In this document: in pieces, positions 5,702-10,899 of the stretch
Layout: each line of letters begins with the position of its first letter
How positions within the stretch are numbered: position 1 is the first letter of the stretch
From: an uncultured Propionibacteriaceae bacterium
Lineage (GTDB): Bacteria > Actinomycetota > Actinomycetes > Propionibacteriales > Propionibacteriaceae
Direction of reading: 5' to 3'
Length of the DNA: 10,899 nt
Assembly: GCA_937988865.1 (NCBI GenBank)
Contig: CALKHV010000065.1
Location: 1 to 10,899 of the forward strand
Notes under the pieces: model-generated
Databases searched by the model: none
What the model was told of the DNA's origin: nothing
The model's input: only the letters and a program-made list of their open reading frames with translations
Program-made: the position numbers and the translations under genes

Positions 5702-5753
5702 GCAGATGGGCACTCAACCCATGCCGTCGCGACGCGCCTTGCGGGCAAGCTCT

Positions 5754-5759
5754 TAGGAT
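5754..5759 (+). promoter_or_regulatory. -10 hexamer of the 5766 gene (leaderless)
   Basis: TAGGAT fits TANNNT and ends six bases before GTG 5766. There is no Shine-Dalgarno in front of that GTG, so the promoter supports both the start and a leaderless mRNA. Confidence 0.6.
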
Positions 5760-5765
5760 GACCGG

Positions 5766-6302
5766 GTGAGCGGCAGCGATTTCGTGGCATCCTTCAGTCC
5801 GGTGCCCATGGCGACCAAGGTCGCGAAGCGTCGTTCCCTCTACCGTCGGACGCTGCGGAGCTCGATCTTCTCCCTGATCCTGACGATCGGGCTCTACTAC
5901 TGGCAGCGCGACAGCATCCAGGGATTCACCCTCGGCGCGATGAGCGGCCTCTGGGTGCTCGTGGTCGTCGTTCTGGCGGTGATGTACTTCCTCCTCTGGC
6001 GGGCGCGTCGTGCGCTCGGACGCGTCGGTCACGGGCAGGCGTTCCGGATCACCGCCCAGGGCATGGAACTCGGTTCACCGGAGGACGGGCGTCGCGTCGG
6101 TTGGTCGGAGATCACCGGGCTGAGCGCGCAGGCGAGGGCCGGCCACGGCGCGCGCCTGGTGGTGACGATGCGTGACTCGACCACCTGGACCGTTCCGCTC
6201 GACTTCCTGGACGCCCTCCCGGGGACGATCGACTCCGCAGCCCGCGCCTTCTCGGCCGGACGCATCGGCCTCGACCTCTCGCGCCTCGACTCCGCCTTCT
6301 GA
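5766..6302 (+). CDS. two-helix membrane protein of unknown function
   Basis: I do not recognise a named family. The 178-residue product has a basic N-terminus (KVAKRRSLYRRTLR, 18-31), two probable membrane helices (about 32-46 and 57-78) separated by a short loop, a basic stop-transfer stretch (WRARRALGR), and a soluble C-terminal half of about 95 residues. That half shows alternating beta-like segments (AFRITAQGMEL, VGWSEITGL, ARLVVTMRDS, TWTVPLDFL) and then a helix. The layout, two helices followed by a small beta domain with a W-x-E-I turn, resembles YcxB-like or bacterial PH-like proteins, but this is only a resemblance. GTG 5766 is chosen from its -10 hexamer; ATG 5808 is an alternative that would trim 14 residues. 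It lies 64 bases after the dehydrogenase gene and may form a loose group with it. Confidence 0.75.
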   Translation: MSGSDFVASFSPVPMATKVAKRRSLYRRTLRSSIFSLILTIGLYYWQRDSIQGFTLGAMSGLWVLVVVVLAVMYFLLWRARRALGRVGHGQAFRITAQGMELGSPEDGRRVGWSEITGLSAQARAGHGARLVVTMRDSTTWTVPLDFLDALPGTIDSAARAFSAGRIGLDLSRLDSAF

Positions 6303-6353
6303 CTGGGCGTCCGAGTCCGGGTTGCCCCCACCTCCTGCAGCCCGCAGTGCGAT

Positions 6354-6382
6354 TTGAGACACTTGGGGGGCAATCCCATCGT
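6354..6382 (+). promoter_or_regulatory. fba: candidate promoter of fba
   Basis: TTGAGA (6354-6359) is a good -35, and 17 bases later CATCGT (6377-6382) keeps the A and final T of a -10. Transcription would start near 6389 and leave about 37 bases of leader, enough to hold the fba ribosome site. An inverted repeat, TTGCCCCC (6322-6329) with GGGGGCAA (6366-6373), spans this region. Confidence 0.4.
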
Positions 6383-6394
6383 CATCCCGACTCG

Positions 6395-6407
6395 GTGTGG
6401 GCCACAC
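6395..6407. promoter_or_regulatory. 13-bp palindrome in the fba leader
   Basis: GTGTGGGCCACAC is a perfect inverted repeat around one central G, just upstream of the fba ribosome site and just downstream of the predicted transcription start. That is where a repressor operator would lie. I do not recognise the motif. Confidence 0.4.
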
Positions 6408-6425
6408 ACCAAGAAAGAGGCACCC

Positions 6426-7451
6426 ATGCCCATCGCAACACCTGAGGTCTATGCCGAAATGCTCGACCGGGCGAAGGCAGGCAAGTTCGCCTACCCGGCC
6501 ATCAACGTCAGCTCGTCGCAGACGCTCAACGCCGCCCTCCAGGGCTTCGCGGACGCCGGCTCCGACGGCATCGTGCAGGTGTCCACCGGTGGCGCCGAGT
6601 ACCTGTCCGGTCCCACGATCAAGAACATGGTCGCCGGTTCGGTCGCGCTCGCCGAGTACGCCTACGAGGTCGCCAAGAACTACCCGATCAACATCGCCCT
6701 CCACACCGACCACTGCCCCAAGCCGAAGCTCGAGGGCTTCGTTCGTCCGTTGCTGGCCATCTCGGCCGAGCGCGTCGCGGCCGGCAAGAACCCCCTCTTC
6801 CAGTCGCACATGTGGGACGGCTCCGCGGTTCCCATGGAAGAGAACCTGGCCATCGCAGCAGAACTGCTCGAACTCACCGCCAGGAACCACCAGATCCTCG
6901 AGATCGAGGTCGGCGTTGTCGGTGGCGAAGAGGACGGCGTCGCCGCCGAGATCAACGACAAGCTCTACACGACCGTTGAAGACGGCCTGCGCACCATCGA
7001 GATGCTCGGCCTGGGCGAGAAGGGTCGCTACCTGACGGCCCTCACCTTCGGCAACGTCCACGGTGTGTACAAGCCGGGTGCTGTCAAGCTGCGTCCCGCG
7101 GTGCTCAAGGAGATCCAGGACGCCGTCGGCGCCAAGTACGGCAAGGAAAGCCCCTTCGACCTGGTGTTCCACGGCGGCTCGGGCTCGACCGCCCAGGAGA
7201 TCTCGGACGCAGTCGACTTCGGCGTCATCAAGATGAACGTCGACACCGACACCCAGTACGCGTTCACGCGTCCCGTTGTCGAGCACATGTTCCGCAACTA
7301 CGACGGTGTCCTGAAGATCGACGGTGAGGTCGGCAACAAGAAGCAGTACGACCCCCGCGCCTGGGGCAAGGCAGCCGAGGGCGGCATGGCCAAGCGCGTC
7401 GTCGAGGCCTGCAACGCCCTGCGTTCGGCCGGGACGACCTTCAAGGCCTGA
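6426..7451 (+). CDS. fba: class II fructose-bisphosphate aldolase
   Basis: The enzyme cleaves or forms fructose 1,6-bisphosphate from dihydroxyacetone phosphate and glyceraldehyde 3-phosphate in glycolysis and gluconeogenesis, using a zinc ion. The product is 341 residues, normal for the class IIA type. Visible signatures are ALHTDHCPKP (91-100) with catalytic D95 and zinc ligand H96, EIEVGVVGGEED (159-170), the zinc ligand H212 in FGNVHGVYKPG, H249 in FHGGSGS and the phosphate-binding NVDTDTQYAF (271-280). ATG 6426 follows AAAGAGG by five bases. Codon use is strongly biased to C-ending codons, and its one Gly-Arg pair is GGT CGC, as expected for a highly expressed gene. It stands alone and ends before a hairpin. 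An fba gene close to pyrE, SpoU and dedA genes is an actinobacterial arrangement. Confidence 0.97.
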   Translation: MPIATPEVYAEMLDRAKAGKFAYPAINVSSSQTLNAALQGFADAGSDGIVQVSTGGAEYLSGPTIKNMVAGSVALAEYAYEVAKNYPINIALHTDHCPKPKLEGFVRPLLAISAERVAAGKNPLFQSHMWDGSAVPMEENLAIAAELLELTARNHQILEIEVGVVGGEEDGVAAEINDKLYTTVEDGLRTIEMLGLGEKGRYLTALTFGNVHGVYKPGAVKLRPAVLKEIQDAVGAKYGKESPFDLVFHGGSGSTAQEISDAVDFGVIKMNVDTDTQYAFTRPVVEHMFRNYDGVLKIDGEVGNKKQYDPRAWGKAAEGGMAKRVVEACNALRSAGTTFKA

Positions 7452-7478
7452 TCGCTCGATTCACTGGCAGCACTCGTT

Positions 7479-7504
7479 CGGCCGGTCCCTCCGGGGGCCG
7501 GCCG
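7479..7504. terminator. bidirectional terminator between fba and the 7512-7790 gene
   Basis: An 11-bp stem (7479-7489 with 7494-7504, one T-G wobble) around a 4-base loop lies between two convergent stop codons. It has no T-tract of note. Its GC-rich arms and position fit a shared terminator. Confidence 0.75.
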
Positions 7505-7511
7505 TTCTGCG

Positions 7512-7790
7512 TCACCAGCCCCCGCCGCCCCCTCCGCCGCCCGGGCCCTCGGGCCTCACCTCGGTCGCCAGGGTGGATGCGGACTGGCGCGCCGCCTGTT
7601 CCGCGTCCCGCTCGGCCTGCACGATGGGTGCGATCTGGCCGTCGGCGTTGCGGGGCGTCCACGACTGGGTCACCGCCCACTCGGACGCGCACCCCTTGCA
7701 CGCGAAGATGCGCACCCCGTCGCTGATCTCGTCGGTCGGCAGCCAGTCGCAGGTGCCCTTGCACTCATGGGTGGCCAGGTCTCGTGTCAT
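7512..7790 (-). CDS. small four-cysteine protein with polyglycine tail
   Basis: The product is 92 residues from ATG 7790-7788. Cys10 and Cys14 (HECKGTCDW) and Cys31 and Cys34 (CKGCASEW) form two knuckles that could bind one zinc ion in a zinc-ribbon-like fold. The middle (about 56-71) is an alanine-, glutamate- and arginine-rich helix. The last 12 residues are EGPGGGGGGGGW, eight glycines then a terminal tryptophan. I do not know a named family; small proteins with a CxxC knuckle and a glycine tail occur in actinobacteria. It lies downstream of the gamma-glutamyltransferase gene on the same strand with a 37-base gap, so cotranscription is possible, but a CAGAAT hexamer seven bases before its ATG may give a separate leaderless mRNA. 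Zinc binding is an inference from the cysteine spacing. Confidence 0.75.
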   Translation of the reverse strand: MTRDLATHECKGTCDWLPTDEISDGVRIFACKGCASEWAVTQSWTPRNADGQIAPIVQAERDAEQAARQSASTLATEVRPEGPGGGGGGGGW

Positions 7791-7797
7791 GGTCCAG

Positions 7798-7803
7798 ATT
7801 CTG
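7798..7803 (-). promoter_or_regulatory. weak -10 candidate for the 7512-7790 gene
   Basis: On the minus strand CAGAAT ends seven bases before the ATG, the spacing seen for leaderless genes here. It lies inside an 11-base palindrome, CCAGATTCTGG (7794-7804), which could be an operator or chance. Confidence 0.3.
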
Positions 7804-7827
7804 GCACGCGGCAGTGACACGGGCGGG

Positions 7828-9648
7828 TCATCGGCCCGCGGCGTACCCCTGCATCCCGCGCGGGTTCGCGCCCGCCAGGAGCGCGCCCGTCCCAGGGTGG
7901 CGCGCGACGGCGCACAGGCGTCCCTCGCTCCACTCCGGGCCGATGCTGACGCGGTGCCCACGGGCGCGCAGCCCGCCCGCGACCCCGGGGGAGTGGTTGG
8001 CCTCCAGGGTGACCGACCCCGGCTCGAACCCGCGGGGCCAGAACGAGGAGACGAGGTGGTCGGTGTGCCAGTTGGGCGCGTCGATCGCACCCTGCAGGTC
8101 GAGCACGCCCGACCGTGCGAACTCGTCGGCCAGGTTGAGGAACAGGTGGGCGCTCCACTGGTCCTGCTGGTCGCCTCCGGGGGTGCCGAAGGCGATCGTC
8201 GGGACTCCTTCGTAACTGGCCAGGGAGGGTGACAGGGTCGTCCGGGGACGCCGGCCCGGTGTGAGCGTGGCGGGCAGGCCCTCGTCGAGCCAGCACATCT
8301 GCAGCCGGGTGCCAAGGCAGAACCCCAGCTCCGGGATGGTCGGGTTCGACTGCAGCCAGCCACCCGACGGGGTGGCGGCGACCATCGTGCCCCAGCGGTC
8401 GACGACGTCGATGTGGCAGGTGTCGCCGCGGGTGCGTCCGAGCTTGTCAACCCCGGGTTCGTCGGACGCGACGGTCGGTTCACCGAGCCCGCCTGTTCGC
8501 AGCTGGGTTTCCTGTCCCTGGATGACCCGGTCGATGTGTGACGCCCAGCGCGGTGGGAGACCGGCCGGCGACCCCGGGCGCCAGTCGAGTGACGCGTCCA
8601 CGCCGATCAACGACCTGCGCGAAGCGGCGTAGTCGGGGTCGAGCAGGGCCGCCAACGGGCCGGGGTCGGCGTCCCCGTACCAGGCGTCCCGGTCGGCCAT
8701 GACGAGCTTGGTCGACTCGATGAGGCGGTGCAGCACGTCGGCGGTGAAGCCGTCGGGGGCGAGGGTGCCAGGTTCGACGTCGGCGAGCAGAGTGAGTTGC
8801 TGCAGCATCGACGGACCCTGCGTCCACTGGTCGCACTTGTGGACCGTCCACGGCCCCCAGTCGGCACTCACCGTGGGCTCCCACCCAGCAACGAATCCGG
8901 CCAGGTCGTCACCGTCCAGGACGCCGGCGTGTGGCGTGCCCGAGGCGTCCATGACCGACGTGTGCGCCGACCGGACCATCGCTTCGGCGATCCACCCCTG
9001 CCCCCAGATCTTCCGGGCTGCGTCGATCCGCGCCTCGCGCGTCGGACCGGTGGCCTCGGTGACGAGGCGCTTCCAGGTGGACGCCAGCGCAGGATTGCGC
9101 AGCAGTCGCCCCGGATCGGGAGGTCCGTCGGTGAGCCACTGCGCCGCCGAGGTGGGCCAGTGGTCACGGAACAGGCCCTCGACGGACGCGACCGTGCGTC
9201 CGACCTGGGGGATGGGGTGATGCCCGCGTTCGGCCAGCCCGATGGCGTGGTCGAGGACGTCGGCGAGTTCCCAGGTGCCTTCGTCGCGCAGCAGCGTGAG
9301 CCAGGCGTCCACCGCGCCGGGGACGGCCGCCGCGAGTGGGCCCGAACCGGGCACGATGTCGAGTCCGAGCCCCCGACAGGCGGACGCGGACGCCCTTCGC
9401 GGCGCGGGTCCCTGCCCACACAGGACGCGAGGGGTGCCCCCGCGCACCGACACGATGATCGGCGCGTCCCCGCCCGGGCCGTTGAGGTGGGGTTCGACGA
9501 CGTGCAGGACGAACGCCCCCGCGACGGATGCGTCCACCGCGGTGCCGCCCCTCTCGAGGACGCTCATCGCCGTCGCGGTCGCCAGGTAGTGGGTCGACGA
9601 GACCATGCCGAAGGAGCCGATCAGGGTCGGACGCGTGGTGAAGGCCAT
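7828..9648 (-). CDS. gamma-glutamyltransferase family protein, no signal peptide
   Basis: The product has 606 residues from ATG 9648-9646. The family is a self-cleaving N-terminal-nucleophile hydrolase that removes or transfers gamma-glutamyl groups, classically from glutathione. The N-terminal region RGGTAVDASVAGAFVLHVVEPHLNGPGGDAP (33-62) is the usual start of the large subunit. The predicted cleavage point and nucleophile is T410 in RGDTCHIDVVD, followed by TPSGGW (426-431) and the oxyanion region GTPGGD (488-493). No signal peptide precedes the family domain, unlike classical periplasmic or secreted enzymes, so it is probably cytoplasmic and could act on another amide substrate. The segment CGQGPAPRRASA (77-88) is another family landmark. 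TGGAAT lies six bases before the ATG, a poor -10. It is divergent from the 5S gene, with a perfect palindrome between them. The substrate is unknown. Confidence 0.88.
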   Translation of the reverse strand: MAFTTRPTLIGSFGMVSSTHYLATATAMSVLERGGTAVDASVAGAFVLHVVEPHLNGPGGDAPIIVSVRGGTPRVLCGQGPAPRRASASACRGLGLDIVPGSGPLAAAVPGAVDAWLTLLRDEGTWELADVLDHAIGLAERGHHPIPQVGRTVASVEGLFRDHWPTSAAQWLTDGPPDPGRLLRNPALASTWKRLVTEATGPTREARIDAARKIWGQGWIAEAMVRSAHTSVMDASGTPHAGVLDGDDLAGFVAGWEPTVSADWGPWTVHKCDQWTQGPSMLQQLTLLADVEPGTLAPDGFTADVLHRLIESTKLVMADRDAWYGDADPGPLAALLDPDYAASRRSLIGVDASLDWRPGSPAGLPPRWASHIDRVIQGQETQLRTGGLGEPTVASDEPGVDKLGRTRGDTCHIDVVDRWGTMVAATPSGGWLQSNPTIPELGFCLGTRLQMCWLDEGLPATLTPGRRPRTTLSPSLASYEGVPTIAFGTPGGDQQDQWSAHLFLNLADEFARSGVLDLQGAIDAPNWHTDHLVSSFWPRGFEPGSVTLEANHSPGVAGGLRARGHRVSIGPEWSEGRLCAVARHPGTGALLAGANPRGMQGYAAGR

Positions 9649-9680
9649 GGGGCGATTCCACCACGGGTGCCGCGCGCAAC

Positions 9681-9694
9681 TACCCCCGGGGGTA
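9681..9694. promoter_or_regulatory. perfect 14-bp palindrome, candidate operator
   Basis: TACCCCCGGGGGTA is a perfect palindrome in the 152-base gap between the divergent gamma-glutamyltransferase and 5S genes. It is centred about 40 bases upstream of the former's ATG and about 113 bases upstream of the latter's. It resembles the TACCC...GGGTA operators of the copper-sensing CsoR family, but neither neighbour is a copper gene. Confidence 0.5.
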
Positions 9695-9697
9695 TCA

Positions 9698-9739
9698 CCT
9701 TGTGAACGTCGGGTCAGACCGGCGTGACCGCCTTGTGAA
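9698..9739 (+). repeat. pair of 9-bp direct repeats, 33 bases apart
   Basis: CCTTGTGAA occurs at 9698-9706 and again at 9731-9739, upstream of the 5S gene. The 33-base spacing is close to three turns of the helix, which would put two bound proteins on the same face. CCTTGTGA also occurs at 3971-3978 in the dedA/methyltransferase promoter region. Confidence 0.35.
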
Positions 9740-9800
9740 GCCGTGCACTAATGCGACCCCGCCGCTCCGTCGCCGCAACCCGCGTGGGAGGATTGCACAC

Positions 9801-10899
9801 ATGAGTCAGCGAACCATTGGAGTTACCGAGGTCGCCCTCCGAGACGCGCACCAGAGCCTGATGGCGACGCGCATGGCCATGGAAGACATGGTCGCTGCGT
9901 GCGATGACATCGACAAGGCCGGCTACTGGAGCGTTGAGTGCTGGGGTGGGGCCACCTTCGACGCATGCATCCGATTCCTGAACGAAGATCCGTGGAAGCG
10001 GCTTCGAACCTTCCGCGAACTGATGCCCAACAGCCGGTTGCAGATGCTGCTCCGCGGCCAGAACCTGCTCGGCTACCGCCACTACGAGGACGAGGTCGTC
10101 GACCGCTTCGTGCAGAAGTCGGCCGAGAATGGCATGGACGTGTTCCGCGTCTTCGATGCTCTGAACGACCCGCGCAACATGGAGCGTGCGATGCGATCGG
10201 TCAAGAAGACCGGCAAGCACGCCCAGGGCACGATCTGCTACACCATCAGCCCGCTGCACACGGTCGAGGGCTACGTGCACCTCGCCGGTCAGCTGCTCGA
10301 CATGGGCGCCGAGTCGATCGCGCTCAAAGACATGGCAGCCCTGCTGAAGCCCCAGCCCGCCTACGACATCATCCGTGGCATCAAGGAAACCTACGGCGAC
10401 GTGCAGATCAACGTGCACTGCCACGCCACCACCGGTGTCACCCTGGTCAGCCTGATGAAGGCCATCGAGGCCGGCGCCGACGTCGTCGACGCGTCCATCA
10501 GCTCGATGAGCCTCGGGCCGGGTCACAACCCCACGGAGAGCCTCGTCGAGATGCTCGAGGGCACCGGCTACGACACCGGCCTCGACATGGAGCGCCTCCG
10601 CAGGATCCGTGACCACTTCGCGACCGTGCGTCCGAAGTACAAGGAATTCGAATCCGCAACGCTCGTCGACACCGACATCTTCAGCTCGCAGATCCCCGGC
10701 GGCATGCTGTCGAACATGGAGAGCCAGCTGCGCGCCCAGGGCGCCGGCGACCGCATCCGTGAGGTCATGGAAGAGGTGCCCGTCGTCAAGAAGGACGCCG
10801 GCTACCCGCCCCTGGTCACCCCGTCGTCGCAGATCGTCGGCACCCAGGCCGTGTTCAACGTCCTCATGGGCCGCTACAAGGTCATGACCGGCGAGTTCG
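9801..10899 (+). CDS. methylmalonyl-CoA carboxytransferase 5S subunit, 5' part
   Basis: The gene is open to the right edge: 366 complete codons are visible and the stop is outside. The 5S subunit of transcarboxylase takes the carboxyl group from carboxybiotin on the 1.3S subunit to pyruvate, making oxaloacetate, a key step of the Wood-Werkman propionate pathway. The translation aligns almost throughout with my recollection of the Propionibacterium 5S protein, for example GYWSVECWGGATF (41-53), SLGPGHNPTES and IPGGMLSNMESQLRAQG. Metal-site residues expected by alignment are D15 (RDAHQS), K176 (ALKDMA, carbamylated in the known enzyme), H206 and H208 (HCHATT). ATG 9801 follows GGGAGGA by eight bases. 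The C-terminal 12S- and 1.3S-contact region is missing from the window. Pyruvate carboxylase and oxaloacetate decarboxylase alpha subunits are relatives, but the specific similarity favours transcarboxylase. Genes for 12S and 1.3S may follow. Confidence 0.93.
   Translation, partial: MSQRTIGVTEVALRDAHQSLMATRMAMEDMVAACDDIDKAGYWSVECWGGATFDACIRFLNEDPWKRLRTFRELMPNSRLQMLLRGQNLLGYRHYEDEVVDRFVQKSAENGMDVFRVFDALNDPRNMERAMRSVKKTGKHAQGTICYTISPLHTVEGYVHLAGQLLDMGAESIALKDMAALLKPQPAYDIIRGIKETYGDVQINVHCHATTGVTLVSLMKAIEAGADVVDASISSMSLGPGHNPTESLVEMLEGTGYDTGLDMERLRRIRDHFATVRPKYKEFESATLVDTDIFSSQIPGGMLSNMESQLRAQGAGDRIREVMEEVPVVKKDAGYPPLVTPSSQIVGTQAVFNVLMGRYKVMTGEF

Noticed and set aside
6075..7286. Minus-strand open frame of 403 codons
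   Set aside because: It is antisense to the clear fba gene and part of the 5766 gene.
9700..9716. CRP/GlxR-type site (TGTGA-N6-TCACA) upstream of 5S
   Set aside because: Only the left half TGTGA is present; the right half does not match at the required spacing.
9714..10616. Minus-strand open frame of 300 codons
   Set aside because: It is antisense to transcarboxylase 5S, whose protein similarity is unmistakable.
1..10899. tRNA or rRNA genes
   Set aside because: No cloverleaf with a TTCGANNC-type T arm and no rRNA-like conserved stretch was recognised in the gaps between genes; a covariance-model search would settle this.

Overview
The window is GC-rich, uses GTG as well as ATG starts, and looks like a chromosome segment of an actinobacterium, most likely of the family Propionibacteriaceae. 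The strongest lineage marker is the incomplete gene at the right edge. It reads as the 5S subunit of methylmalonyl-CoA carboxytransferase (transcarboxylase), the biotin-dependent enzyme of the propionic-acid (Wood-Werkman) cycle. The genes pyrE, a SpoU/TrmH methyltransferase, a DedA protein and class II fructose-bisphosphate aldolase also lie near one another in mycobacteria, so 1.7-7.5 kb resembles a core actinobacterial neighbourhood.

Layout. 1-875 looks like an accessory block: the 3' end of a DUF559 (endonuclease-like) gene, a membrane-anchored META-domain gene on the minus strand, and two near-identical 64-bp direct repeats (233-296 and 790-853) that bracket the META gene and can fold into hairpins. 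876-2265 holds a spermidine-synthase-like methyltransferase-fold protein and pyrE. 2398-3162 is lemA, convergent with a dedA gene (3233-3940, minus) across a strong bidirectional terminator. 3991-6302 holds three plus-strand genes: an RNA 2'-O-methyltransferase, a D-2-hydroxyacid dehydrogenase and a two-helix membrane protein of unknown function. 6426-7451 is class II aldolase (fba), ended by a second hairpin. 7512-9648 on the minus strand holds a gamma-glutamyltransferase-family gene followed by a small four-cysteine protein with a polyglycine tail. 9801 onward is transcarboxylase 5S, running off the window. No stretch longer than about 300 bases lacks a gene.

Expression signals fall into two styles. 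pyrE, dedA, the dehydrogenase gene and the 5766 membrane-protein gene each have a TANNNT -10 hexamer only 6-7 bases before the start codon and no Shine-Dalgarno, as expected for leaderless mRNAs. lemA, fba and 5S have clear Shine-Dalgarno sites.

Most of these genes are ordinary metabolic or housekeeping functions, and fba and 5S belong to central carbon metabolism (glycolysis/gluconeogenesis and propionate fermentation). The least explained signals are: (i) the paired hairpin repeats around the META gene, with a small overlapping reading frame at its start; (ii) strong over-use of the hexamer GGACGC from about 1.1 kb onward, with none seen in the first ~1.1 kb; (iii) a perfect 14-bp palindrome between the gamma-glutamyltransferase and 5S genes. 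I found no complete new defence system, CRISPR array, insertion sequence, tRNA or rRNA.
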